DNA of 64,000 nucleotides, from the NCBI RefSeq assembly GCF_013204845.1, contig NZ_JABMKY010000007.1, positions 124,001-188,000 on the forward strand, written 5' to 3'. Position 1 is the stretch's first letter; every line of letters begins with the position of its first letter. This stretch comes from Paenibacillus qinlingensis (lineage in GTDB: Bacteria > Bacillota > Bacilli > Paenibacillales > NBRC-103111). Under the pieces are notes generated by a model, which was given only the letters and a program-made list of their open reading frames with translations, was not told the DNA's origin and made no database searches. The translations under genes were made by a program, and so were the position numbers. Shown here piece after piece: positions 40,638 to 49,244 of the stretch.

Positions 40638-43600
40638 ATGCGGATTGTAATCGTAAAAAGATTAATGATGGTTAGCTTAGCACTGTTGATTGCTTGCGGA
40701 TCACTATTGGTACCGGTAGATATGAAGAAAGCACATGCATCCGATGAGTTCGATGTATTAAGGGAAAAGTACGTGAAAATGTTGACGAGTCCGACGACGT
40801 ATTCACTAACTGACGTTGATAATGCGGCGCGAGTTGCCCAGATCACGGATAGGGCACAAGAGCTTTGGGATACGATGCATACGGAAGTGAATCGGTCATT
40901 GCTTTGGAACTATTACCCGATACATGCAGCGAATTCCCCATCAAGCACGATGTATTCCTATCGGTTTCTAGTCGAAATGGCCTTAGCTTATCGCACGTAC
41001 GGCTCGTCACTTATGGGGAATACGGGCTTGAAGGCTGCGATAATCGATGGCTTGGATTGGTTGCATGGCCGCAGCTATTATAGCGGTGCTTCGAGAGGCG
41101 GATCAAATTGGTGGTACTGGGAAATAGGCGATGCGTTAGCGTTGAATGACCTCGTAGCTCTTATGTACGATGATTTAACGCAGACGCAGATTGATGAGAG
41201 TGTAGCAGCGGTGAATTATTTCCAGAAAGATATTGCTATGACTGGTGCCAATCGGATGTGGGAGGTTCAAGTTTGCGCAATAGCAGCTATCCTAGGGAAA
41301 AATAATGTGCCAGCCGGGATTACACTTGCTGATGCCCGTGACGGGTTGAGTGCTTTCCTTCCTTATGTCACGAGTGGCGACGGGTTCTATACAGATGGTT
41401 CGTTTGTTCAGCATAACTATTTGGCTTATACAGGAGGGTATGGCACATCTTTGATATCAAGTCTTTCCCAAATCTTGTATCTGCTTGACGGCTCGACTTG
41501 GGAGGTGACGGACCCTAATTTGGCCAATGTGTTCCAGTGGGTCTACGATTCCTTTGAGCCATTTGTTTACAAAGGAAATCTAATGGATACCGTTCGAGGG
41601 CGGGAAATATCCAGATATAAGGAAGAGGATAACCTTTCCAGCGGTGGAGTTGTCACTGCACTTATCCAGCTTTCTTATGTGGCTTCCACTACGGATGCCG
41701 CTGCTTACAGAAGCATGGTCAAGGGCTGGCTACAGGCCGATCCTAATAAGAATTATTTTAACGGCATATCCATGTGGCTACTTACAGAAGCAAAAAGCAT
41801 TCTAAGTAACACGGGTATTTCACCACGGAGCGAGCAGCTTGGCTACCAGCAATTCGCAGGCATGGACCGCGTTGTACAGGTGAGACCAGGTTATGCGGTA
41901 AATGTTGGCATGTCATCAGACCGTATTATGAACTATGAGTCCATCAATAGCGAGAATAATAATATATGGCATGTTGGGGATGGCATGTTAACGCTCTATA
42001 ATAACGATATAACCCAATTCAACGATAATTTCTGGCCGACTGTGGACAACTTCCGATTGCCGGGAACGACTGTGCTTAACGGAGTTTATCAAGAATCCAG
42101 TAAAGGCAAGAGTTCCTGGGCAGGAGGGGCAGACATGCTAGGGCTATACGGTGTAACGGGCATGCAATATCAAGCGCTTGGTGTGGATGGGTTAGCTACA
42201 ACGCCAGATAAAACATTACAGGCAAAAAAATCGTGGTTCATGTTCGATGATGAAATCGTGGCACTTGGTTCGGATATTAACAGTACAGATGGCGTCACTA
42301 CGGAGACGATTGTCGAGAATCGGAAGATCAATTCGGCAGGCAATAATGCCCTTACTGTAAATGGCACTGCCAAATCAACTTCGCTCGGTTGGTCAGAGAC
42401 GATGAGTGGCACCAATTATATTCATCTAGCGGGCAATGTGTCAGGTTCAGACCTCGGCTACTACTTCCCAGGCGGCGCGACGATCAAAGGACTTCGCAAA
42501 GCGGAAACAGGCAATTGGAAAAAAGTCAATGGGAATAAGGGGTCGTATACAGAGACACTTTACAGGCGCAATTACATGGCGCTTTGGTTTGATCATGGCG
42601 TAAACCCAACGAATGGAACGTATTCTTACGTCATGCTTCCTAATAAAACCAGCACGCAAGTCGCGAGCTATGCGGCATCACCGAATATTACCATTCTGGA
42701 GAATTCCAGCGATGCGCAAGCGGTCAAGGAAACAGGTCTCAAAATTACCGGCTATAACTTCTGGAAGGACGCGCGAAAGACGGTTGGCGAAATAACGTCT
42801 GATTCTAAATCATCGGTCATGACGCGGGAAACGTCGAGCGATTACGAGGTTTCGGTATCAGACCCGACACAAGATAATGTAGGCAACATTTATGTCGAAG
42901 TGGCGAAATCTGCGAAAAATGTCATTTCGAAAGATGCTGCGGTAACAATCTTGCAGTATACCCCGACGATTAAATTCAAGGTGAACATGAAGGACTCAGG
43001 TGGGAAATCATACAAGGTGAAATTTGCTTTGACAGGTACGCAGACTGCCAATCCATCTCCAATTCCGTTGCCGATCCCCTATGAGGCAGAGACACTGCCC
43101 ATTAGTGTTATGACGGATTCCATCGTCGTCTATAACGATACGAATGCCAGCGGTGGCAAGAAGCTTGGTCTTAACCATTCGGCTTCAGATGACTACACGG
43201 AATTCAGCTTGGATGTGACACAAGCCGGTACGTATAATGTAATCGGTCGTGTTATGAAGGCGAGTAACAATAGTATCATCCAGCTTTCAATCGATGGTGT
43301 GAATATCGGTACGCCGATTGATACGTTTTGGTCTACAACAGAGAAATATAAGGATTTTCAATTCGGTTCATACAACTTCAGCTATCCAGGCAGCTACTTA
43401 TTCCGTGTTACGACAACGGGCAAGAACGCTAGCGCATCGGGATACCGACTACAGTTGGATTACTTCACGCTGACACAGGCGCCAACCACGGTTATTGTAG
43501 ATAACGCAGGAACAGGCGTGAGTAAGGTAGGTATTTGGGATAGTAACAACTCAGCAACGGATAAATATTTGACCAATTATAATTATGTTACTAGCACTAA

Positions 43601-43898
43601 CACAGATGGAGGTACGAAAAGTGTTACCTTTACACCAACTTTAACAGGATCAGGCATGTATAACGTCTATATCTGGTGGCCAGCCCATTTCAATCGTGCA
43701 ACCAATATTCCGGTAGATATTGTGCATGCCAGTGGAACAGCGCCAGTCTCCATCGATCAGACATCGCTTGGCGGTCAATGGAACCTTGTTGGTTCCTACT
43801 CTTTCACGGCAGGTACAACCGGTTATGTCAAAATTCGAACAGACAGTGTGAATGGTGTAGTCGTCGCTGATGCTGTGAAGTTTGAGCCGGTACCATAA
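40638..43898 (+). CDS. Secreted polysaccharide lyase family 8 with two C-terminal accessory domains
   Basis: Extracellular lyase of the hyaluronate/chondroitin/xanthan lyase family. Signal peptide 1-34 (ends KKAHA). Alpha/alpha toroid with catalytic residues in NWWYWEIG (Asn), FVQHNYLAYTGGYG (His and Tyr) and DTVRGREISR (Arg); then the beta-sandwich domains (about 395-790). C-terminal: a CBM35/CBM6-like domain (about 815-950, YEAETLPISVMTDSIVVYN) and a golvesin-like domain (about 955-1086, DNAGTGVSKVGIWD, GMYNVYIWWPA, VADAVKF). The 1086 residues exceed the usual 750-800 because of these. ATG 40638 follows TTGGAGG. A mucilage- or xanthan-like polymer is as likely as an animal glycan. Confidence 0.92.
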   Translation: MRIVIVKRLMMVSLALLIACGSLLVPVDMKKAHASDEFDVLREKYVKMLTSPTTYSLTDVDNAARVAQITDRAQELWDTMHTEVNRSLLWNYYPIHAANSPSSTMYSYRFLVEMALAYRTYGSSLMGNTGLKAAIIDGLDWLHGRSYYSGASRGGSNWWYWEIGDALALNDLVALMYDDLTQTQIDESVAAVNYFQKDIAMTGANRMWEVQVCAIAAILGKNNVPAGITLADARDGLSAFLPYVTSGDGFYTDGSFVQHNYLAYTGGYGTSLISSLSQILYLLDGSTWEVTDPNLANVFQWVYDSFEPFVYKGNLMDTVRGREISRYKEEDNLSSGGVVTALIQLSYVASTTDAAAYRSMVKGWLQADPNKNYFNGISMWLLTEAKSILSNTGISPRSEQLGYQQFAGMDRVVQVRPGYAVNVGMSSDRIMNYESINSENNNIWHVGDGMLTLYNNDITQFNDNFWPTVDNFRLPGTTVLNGVYQESSKGKSSWAGGADMLGLYGVTGMQYQALGVDGLATTPDKTLQAKKSWFMFDDEIVALGSDINSTDGVTTETIVENRKINSAGNNALTVNGTAKSTSLGWSETMSGTNYIHLAGNVSGSDLGYYFPGGATIKGLRKAETGNWKKVNGNKGSYTETLYRRNYMALWFDHGVNPTNGTYSYVMLPNKTSTQVASYAASPNITILENSSDAQAVKETGLKITGYNFWKDARKTVGEITSDSKSSVMTRETSSDYEVSVSDPTQDNVGNIYVEVAKSAKNVISKDAAVTILQYTPTIKFKVNMKDSGGKSYKVKFALTGTQTANPSPIPLPIPYEAETLPISVMTDSIVVYNDTNASGGKKLGLNHSASDDYTEFSLDVTQAGTYNVIGRVMKASNNSIIQLSIDGVNIGTPIDTFWSTTEKYKDFQFGSYNFSYPGSYLFRVTTTGKNASASGYRLQLDYFTLTQAPTTVIVDNAGTGVSKVGIWDSNNSATDKYLTNYNYVTSTNTDGGTKSVTFTPTLTGSGMYNVYIWWPAHFNRATNIPVDIVHASGTAPVSIDQTSLGGQWNLVGSYSFTAGTTGYVKIRTDSVNGVVVADAVKFEPVP

Positions 43899-43914
43899 GA
43901 GGAGCTATGTAAAA

Positions 43915-43937
43915 GGAAGCCTTAGGGCTTCTTTTTG
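43915..43937 (+). terminator. Rho-independent terminator
   Basis: GAAGCC-TTAG-GGCTTC followed by TTTTT, 18 bases after the PL8 stop. Confidence 0.92.
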
Positions 43938-43976
43938 CTTCCCTATAAGTATGTAAATATCAGCTAGATGGCAGAA

Positions 43977-44241
43977 TGGCGGACAGTCGCATTAGGGTGG
44001 GTTTCATTTTGTGGCGTTGGATGTAGGGGGATCCTAGATGCCTTATTTGACTGAAATTAGTTGAAATCGAATCCGAGGGGAACGTAGATGTGTTAATTAG
44101 CCTATTTTCGTTATTTATCACGGTTTTCGGTGAAATAGGGCATTATAGTTCCCTTTCAATGATGATTTCGCCTATATAGTCGCAATTAGGACATCCTCGT
44201 TCCCTGGAAGGAGGGAGTAGTGGATAGCGATGGCTGTCCGC
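43977..44241. repeat. Intergenic repeat cluster bounded by an inverted repeat
   Basis: Bounded by TGGCGGACAG (43977) and CTGTCCGC (44234). Inside are four related units: two on the plus strand (GGGGGATCCTAGATGCCTTA near 44027 and GGGGAACGTAGATGTGTTAA near 44078) and two inverted (their complement reads AGGGAACTATAATGCCCTAT and AGGGAACGAGGATGTCCTAA, near 44135-44155 and 44182-44204). No coding frame with a ribosome site is seen. Confidence 0.65.
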
Positions 44242-44411
44242 TGAAGTCGCTGTATACGAAACTCAGGTGGAGCTATTTTCATATGTACGAAGCACAGAAT
44301 CGCATTAAACCCGACTAAAACACTCAGTCCAAGGGGTTATATGGGTATTTAGCAAATATTAAAATATAACACAATCATTTAGTGGAAAGCAATATTTTTT
44401 TGAAAAAAGAC

Positions 44412-44440
44412 TTGATAAAATCATTCAAATGGGTTAATCT
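44412..44440 (+). promoter_or_regulatory. Probable promoter of the Met-rich protein gene
   Basis: TTGATA (-35) and TAATCT (-10) with a 17-base spacer, 48 bases before the start codon. Between the repeat cluster and this promoter (44242-44411) nothing else is seen. Confidence 0.5.
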
Positions 44441-44487
44441 TCTAATTGTTGGAAGACAAATCAAGTAGAGAGAAAGGAGTGGAACCA

Positions 44488-44703
44488 ATGGAAATGATGA
44501 GCATGAAAATGATGATGTCGATGTGTATGGAAGAAATGATGTGTAAAATGAACAACATGAAGATGATGATGGATTGCATGCAAGGCATGGAAATGGCAGA
44601 CATGATGGATATGGATATGATGATGTCCAAGATGCAGTCTTGCGATGAGATGATGACAATGATGATGGGTATGATGCGTGAAATGAAACAAACCGCTGTG
44701 TAA
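44488..44703 (+). CDS. Methionine-rich small protein, 71 aa (48% Met)
   Basis: No known family recognised. ATG 44488 follows AAAGGAGTGG at ideal spacing. Of 71 residues 34 are Met, arranged as MM, MMM and MxM clusters (for example MEMMSMKMMMSMCM and MMDMDMMMSKM), with Cys residues at about positions 13, 19, 29 and 52. There is no signal peptide or hydrophobic segment of membrane type; Glu, Asp, Lys and Asn fill the gaps, giving an amphipathic helical profile. Met/Cys clusters of this type bind Cu(I) or Ag(I) in CopA, CusF-like and copper-storage proteins, so a copper sink or oxidant-sponge role is possible. It has its own promoter and possibly a shared terminator at 44877. Confidence 0.7.
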   Translation: MEMMSMKMMMSMCMEEMMCKMNNMKMMMDCMQGMEMADMMDMDMMMSKMQSCDEMMTMMMGMMREMKQTAV

Positions 44704-44760
44704 GATTCGTCCTTATACAAGGAGTTATCGCACACACACGGTAATCATTGGATTCATACG

Positions 44761-44838
44761 ATGAAATTTTTATTGCCAGTACATATCAATCTGCAAATTG
44801 ATGCGTACCCGTTTAAAGCAATTCTGCAGAGCAGATGA
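44761..44838 (+). CDS. Possible small ORF, 25 aa
   Basis: ATG 44761 opens a 25-codon frame (MKFLLPVHINLQIDAYPF...) 57 bases after the Met-rich gene and before the terminator at 44877. The only upstream site is a weak GGA. The 44704-44876 stretch holds no other convincing gene. Confidence 0.25.
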   Translation: MKFLLPVHINLQIDAYPFKAILQSR

Positions 44839-44876
44839 CTGCATGCATGGAAATGATAATAGACATGAACCGATGT

Positions 44877-44910
44877 CCGGTAGAGCGGTAATCCGCATAC
44901 GGGATTTTTT
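44877..44910 (+). terminator. Rho-independent terminator
   Basis: GCGG-TAAT-CCGC inner hairpin within CCGGTA/TACGGG outer arms (one mismatch), followed by TTTTTT. Probable end of the Met-rich gene transcript; it also abuts the convergent gene's stop. Confidence 0.7.
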
Positions 44911-44916
44911 GCATTT

Positions 44917-45252
44917 CTAGCTATGATAAGTCGCGTTCAATTGTTTACCAATTTCAACTCGCTGTAGTTTCAATCCCCAAACTTCCTCGATCAACCGAGA
45001 AGAGACATACACGTTATCCGTTTCCCTCAACTGTCTGTATAGCTCCAGCATCTTCTTATTGACGGCATCGAACTGGTGCCATAGTTGGCTTATTTGATAT
45101 TCAAGTGTCGTTTGTTGCATATATAAGGCTGATTTACTCAGCGTCTGTATAATTTCGTTCTGCCATTGGACGTCCCCGATTTGTTTCGCATAGTTCAACA
45201 AATCCAGATAATCATCTTTCCAGCGTTGCTCTAATGTCACGGTTTTTAGCAT
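44917..45252 (-). CDS. Hypothetical coiled-coil protein, 111 aa
   Basis: Unrecognised soluble protein. The minus-strand ATG at 45250-45252 follows CGAGGT. The sequence is helical and rich in Gln, Leu and Glu (TLEYQISQLWHQFDAVNKKM, LELYRQLRETDNVYVSSRLI), consistent with a coiled coil; no membrane segment, no Cys. It is convergent with the Met-rich gene and shares the terminator region. A possible DNA- or division-associated role cannot be supported; function unknown. Confidence 0.65.
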   Translation of the reverse strand: MLKTVTLEQRWKDDYLDLLNYAKQIGDVQWQNEIIQTLSKSALYMQQTTLEYQISQLWHQFDAVNKKMLELYRQLRETDNVYVSSRLIEEVWGLKLQRVEIGKQLNATYHS

Positions 45253-45582
45253 GGCGTTTACCTCGTTTCGGTGTTATACCTAGTATTATACTCGGAATTA
45301 ACGGAATTGCAAGTGCGAAAATTAATTAATTCAAAAGTTAGTAAAATCGTAGTGTTTATCTAAATAATAAATCCACTACTCTGATGGTATTCCGACTTAT
45401 AAGTCATTTTCCTTCGCGGAAGAAAGCGCGCCACACTCGATGAAATAAAGGATAGAAGGAGAAATGGAAGGTAAGAGTGGTGATCGCATTTGTGATATTT
45501 TTGATATTTCCTATTGGTTGTAATTTCTAAAAAAGTAGTTGTAAAACTTTAATTAATACCAGGCTATCCCATGTATTATAAA

Positions 45583-45597
45583 TGTAGCGCTTTCATT
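45583..45597 (+). promoter_or_regulatory. cre-like site before the GH127 gene
   Basis: TGTAGCGCTTTCATT has a perfect right half (CGCTTTCA) but one base missing in the left half of the CcpA consensus. It follows an AT-rich TATTATAAA at 45573. The remaining stretch 45253-45570 is AT-rich without a visible gene. Confidence 0.4.
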
Positions 45598-45630
45598 AAG
45601 GAGGCGGAATTTATAAAAGGGGCATACCTG

Positions 45631-47607
45631 ATGAGTATTATATCTATCTCAACACCTGTTCAATTGAAGAACGTGATCATCCAGGATGACTTCTGGTCCC
45701 CTTATATTTCATTAATTCGCGATGTTGTCGTACCTTACCAGTGGGAGGCGCTGAATGACCGAATCGAAGGCAACGAGCCGAGTCACGCCATCCAGAATTT
45801 CAGAATCGCTGCGGGATTGGAGCAGGGCGACTTCTACGGCATGGTGTTCCAAGATAGCGACGTGGCCAAGTGGCTTGAAGCCGTCGGTTATCTTTTGGAG
45901 CAAATGCCTGATCCCGATTTGGAAAAGGTAGCGGACGAAGTTGTCGATCTGATCGCTAGGGCGCAGCATGAGGACGGATACGTAAATACGTATTTTACAC
46001 TTAAAGAAAAGGCAGGCAGATGGACGAATCTCGCGGAGTGCCACGAGCTCTACTGTGCGGGGCATCTGATCGAGGCAGCGGTCGCCTATGAGAAGGCAAC
46101 GGGGAAGAGCAAGATTCTAGAAGTGGCTTGCAAGCTGGCCGACTGCATCGATGAGACGTTCGGGCCAGAGGATGGCAAGATCAAAGGCTATGATGGGCAT
46201 CAAGAGGTCGAGCTGGCGCTAATGAAGCTCTACAGAGCCACTTCTAACGATCGTTATATGAAGCTGGCGAAGTTTTTCTTGGATGAGAGAGGGCAGAGTC
46301 CCCACTTCTACGATTTAGAGTTTGATCGCCGCAATGGCGAGATTCATTTCCAAGCGCTGAAGATAGCCAAGGACAAATCTTACAGCCAAGCGCATGTCCC
46401 GATTCGCATGCAGCAGACGGCTGAAGGTCACGCGGTGCGGGTCGTATACATGTGCACGGGTATGGCCGACGTCGCGGCAGCAACTGGAGACGAGGATTTG
46501 TTAAAGGCATGCCGAGCGCTCTGGCATAACATCGTGAACAAGCGGATGTACATTACGGGATCGATCGGCTCAATGTCTTACGGCGAATCGTTCACGCTCG
46601 ATTACGATTTGCCGAACGATACGGCTTACGCCGAGACGTGCGCATCGATCGGTCTTATCTTCTTCGCCCAGCGCATGCTTCAGATCGAGCAGAGAAGCGA
46701 ATACGCGGACGTCTTGGAGAGAGCGCTCTATAACACCGTTATTGGCGGAATGTCTCGCGATGGACAGCATTTCTTCTATGTGAATCCCTTGGAAGCTTGG
46801 CCCGAAGCGAGCGGTAAGAATCACAATTTCGATCACGTGAAGATGGAAAGGCAACGATGGTTCGGCTGCGCTTGTTGCCCGCCTAATATCGCGCGATTGC
46901 TAGCCTCTCTCGGCAGCTATATCTACTCGTTCCATGGGCATACCCTTTATGCTCACTTATATATTGGAAGTCAAGTCACGGTGGATGTGGACGGCAGCGC
47001 CGTTGGGCTCATCCAGCATTCCGAGCTGCCTTGGAACGGAAATATTAAATTCGAGCTGACGATGGATGGGCCCAAAAACTTCTCCTTGGCTCTTCGGATA
47101 CCAAGCTGGTGTGGGTCTTGGGATGTCAGGGTTAATGGGCAACCAGTTGCAGAATCCGCTATGCGCCTGTTTAACGGTTATCTTCATCTCGAACGGAAAT
47201 GGAACGCTGGCGATATCGTCGATTTGGTTCTACCCATGAACGTTAGTCCGATGAAAGGCAATCCGGAAATTCGAGAGACCGTAGGCATGGTCGCCATCCA
47301 GCGAGGGCCGATGGTTTACTGCTTGGAGGAAGCTGACAATGGCAAAGGTCTGCATAAGCTGATTATCCATCCGGGCTTCGAAGATCAGATTAATTTCGAT
47401 GCAGGCTTGTTAGGCGGACTGCTCACCATCGACTTAACCGCTTATCGGATCCAAGACGAGGGCTGGAAGGATCGACTGTACCGGGTGAAAGACGAGGATC
47501 ACTTAGAAGCGACAACTGCCAGATTCATCCCTTACTTTGCTTGGGCGAACCGGGGAAGCGGCGAGATGAGAGTGTGGATCAGAGAAAATACGGTTTTACC
47601 CTCATGA
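45631..47607 (+). CDS. Beta-L-arabinofuranosidase, GH127 family
   Basis: Cytoplasmic enzyme (no signal peptide) that removes beta-L-arabinofuranose from imported oligosaccharides. Its 658 residues match the Bifidobacterium HypBA1 enzyme. The zinc and catalytic cysteine motifs are present: TAYAETCAS (Glu-x-Cys, about residues 330-338) and FGCACCPPNIARLLAS (the Cys-Cys pair, about 411-426). Also family-typical: YGMVFQDSDVAKWLEAVG, YCAGHLIEAAVAYEKATG, GHAVRVVYMCTGMADVAA, ITGSIGSMSYGESFTLDYDL. ATG 45631 follows AAAAGGGG; an in-frame ATG 45571 lies before the cre-like site and is less likely. It heads an arabinose-polymer cluster with a GH51 enzyme downstream. Confidence 0.93.
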   Translation: MSIISISTPVQLKNVIIQDDFWSPYISLIRDVVVPYQWEALNDRIEGNEPSHAIQNFRIAAGLEQGDFYGMVFQDSDVAKWLEAVGYLLEQMPDPDLEKVADEVVDLIARAQHEDGYVNTYFTLKEKAGRWTNLAECHELYCAGHLIEAAVAYEKATGKSKILEVACKLADCIDETFGPEDGKIKGYDGHQEVELALMKLYRATSNDRYMKLAKFFLDERGQSPHFYDLEFDRRNGEIHFQALKIAKDKSYSQAHVPIRMQQTAEGHAVRVVYMCTGMADVAAATGDEDLLKACRALWHNIVNKRMYITGSIGSMSYGESFTLDYDLPNDTAYAETCASIGLIFFAQRMLQIEQRSEYADVLERALYNTVIGGMSRDGQHFFYVNPLEAWPEASGKNHNFDHVKMERQRWFGCACCPPNIARLLASLGSYIYSFHGHTLYAHLYIGSQVTVDVDGSAVGLIQHSELPWNGNIKFELTMDGPKNFSLALRIPSWCGSWDVRVNGQPVAESAMRLFNGYLHLERKWNAGDIVDLVLPMNVSPMKGNPEIRETVGMVAIQRGPMVYCLEEADNGKGLHKLIIHPGFEDQINFDAGLLGGLLTIDLTAYRIQDEGWKDRLYRVKDEDHLEATTARFIPYFAWANRGSGEMRVWIRENTVLPS

Positions 47608-47759
47608 GGTGCAAGGATAGATCACGCTTGTTGACTCTGGTCAAGGAGGGAAGGGAGCAATCGACAATATAACAGTCGTAATAGACAGATGAAATATTCC
47701 CTGCCAACGCGGGAGGAATCAAGGAGTGACGGCGAATTATATATGATGGAGGGGTTAAT

Positions 47760-49172
47760 ATGAAAACAATGAAAAAAGGGTTCATGGTTAGCGTATCAAT
47801 GGTCTTGATCTTAAGCATGATGGCTGGATGCTCCACGAATAACGATAAACCAAGCGCATCGCCAACGGGAGATGCAGCTACAAAAGCACCAGAGAAGACG
47901 GCAGCTCCTTCCACGGAGAAGGTTAAGATTACGTATTCGATGTGGGGAAGCGAGGCTGAAGGAAGCGCAACCCAGGCAGCGGCGGATAAGTTTAATGCTT
48001 CTCAAAACAGAATCGAAGTCAAAGTACAAGCGATTCCTTGGGAAAACTACATGACGAAGCTGAATACGCAGGCAACGGCAGGTCAATTACCAGATACGGG
48101 AATATTGAAGGAGGATGCCGTCATCCAGTGGTCCTCCGATGGGATGTTGAATGATGTAAGTGCCATGTACTCGGGAAGTGACAGCAAGCCGTTGGATAGC
48201 CTAGCTTACAAATATCAAGGCAAAACTGTAGCCTATGCCGCTGCAAATGAAATCCTGCTTCTGTATTACAACAAAGACATGTTCGACAAAGCGAAAGTAC
48301 CTTATCCGCCAAACGTTCTAGATAAAGCATGGACATGGGACGAATTCGTTGCAGCGGCCAAAAAGCTGACAGTCGACAAGAATGGCAAACATGCTGACGA
48401 AGCTGGCTTTAATCCGCAGAGCATCGTTCAGTACGGCGCATCCGTCGAAAATTTGGCATGGCAGTTGGAAGCTTGGGTGCTTAGCAATGGCGGGGGTTTC
48501 TATAACAATGACGGTACAGCAGTGAGAATTGGGGAAGACGCCAGTATCGAAGCGATTCAGAAAGTCGCGGATCTGTACTTGAAAGACAAAGTTGCTCCGT
48601 TGTCGGTTGGACAGACGGATGATGGCATTCAGCGTACGATCATCGCGGGAACGGTCGCCATGGCTACGAACGGCCAGTGGAACATCGGAACTAGCTTGAA
48701 TGCAGCCAAGGAAGCAGGATTGAAATATGGCGTTGCCGTATTGCCTTACATGAAGGAAAAAGTTACCCTCAACACGGGCGGTGCCAATGTCGTATTCTCC
48801 CAAACCAAGCATCCGAAAGAAGCGATGGAATGGCTCAAATGGTACACAGCTGAAGAAAACAACTGGGGACTGATCTCATCCGGTATTTGGATGCCAACAC
48901 TGAAGAAGTGGTATACAGATGAAACACTTACGCATAAGTGGGTCGACAATAAGAACTTCCCTCCATATGCCGAATACAAGTCAGCTGTCGTCGATTATGC
49001 ACAATCCACAGCGGCGAGACCAGCTTCTTGGTTCTTTACGAATCATACGACAGACTTTAATACATTGCTAGGATCGGCTTTAGGGGATGTTTGGACCGGA
49101 AAAGCTACGGCTAAGGATGCCATTACCAAAAATCTTGAAGCTTTGAAAGCAGCCAATAAAGGCAAAAAATAA
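47760..49172 (+). CDS. ABC importer substrate-binding lipoprotein
   Basis: Receptor of the third CUT1 importer in the window, 470 residues. Lipobox MMAGC (Cys about residue 24), Pro/Ser/Thr/Ala linker, then a family 1 binding fold (ITYSMWGSEAEGSATQAAAD, AIPWENYMTKLNTQATAGQL, ILLLYYNKDMFDKAKVPYPP, TWDEFVAAAKKL, AMEWLKWYTAEENNWGLISS). ATG 47760 follows GGAGGGG. Placed between GH127 and GH51 genes, it probably binds arabino-oligosaccharides (inference). The gap 47608-47759 contains AGGAGG-type sites but no clear promoter. Confidence 0.9.
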   Translation: MKTMKKGFMVSVSMVLILSMMAGCSTNNDKPSASPTGDAATKAPEKTAAPSTEKVKITYSMWGSEAEGSATQAAADKFNASQNRIEVKVQAIPWENYMTKLNTQATAGQLPDTGILKEDAVIQWSSDGMLNDVSAMYSGSDSKPLDSLAYKYQGKTVAYAAANEILLLYYNKDMFDKAKVPYPPNVLDKAWTWDEFVAAAKKLTVDKNGKHADEAGFNPQSIVQYGASVENLAWQLEAWVLSNGGGFYNNDGTAVRIGEDASIEAIQKVADLYLKDKVAPLSVGQTDDGIQRTIIAGTVAMATNGQWNIGTSLNAAKEAGLKYGVAVLPYMKEKVTLNTGGANVVFSQTKHPKEAMEWLKWYTAEENNWGLISSGIWMPTLKKWYTDETLTHKWVDNKNFPPYAEYKSAVVDYAQSTAARPASWFFTNHTTDFNTLLGSALGDVWTGKATAKDAITKNLEALKAANKGKK

Positions 49173-49180
49173 CGTATAGG

Positions 49181-49220
49181 AAGGATGACCGTCAAGAACA
49201 AGCAAGCGGCGGTCATCCTT
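49181..49220 (+). other. Intercistronic stem-loop between binding protein and permease genes
   Basis: AAGGATGACCG pairs perfectly with CGGTCATCCTT around an 18-base loop. There is no T-run. It sits at the same operon position as the hairpin at 29031-29085. Confidence 0.7.
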
Positions 49221-49244
49221 CACATATGAAGTGGGGGGCAAGAT

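Noticed and set aside
44375-44737. Minus-strand frames of 76-120 codons opposite the Met-rich gene
   Set aside because: His/Ser-rich shadows of the ATG-repeat composition; no ribosome site, and the plus strand has promoter, ribosome site and terminator.
46244-46854. Minus-strand frames opposite the GH127 gene
   Set aside because: Antisense to strongly conserved family motifs and without ribosome sites.
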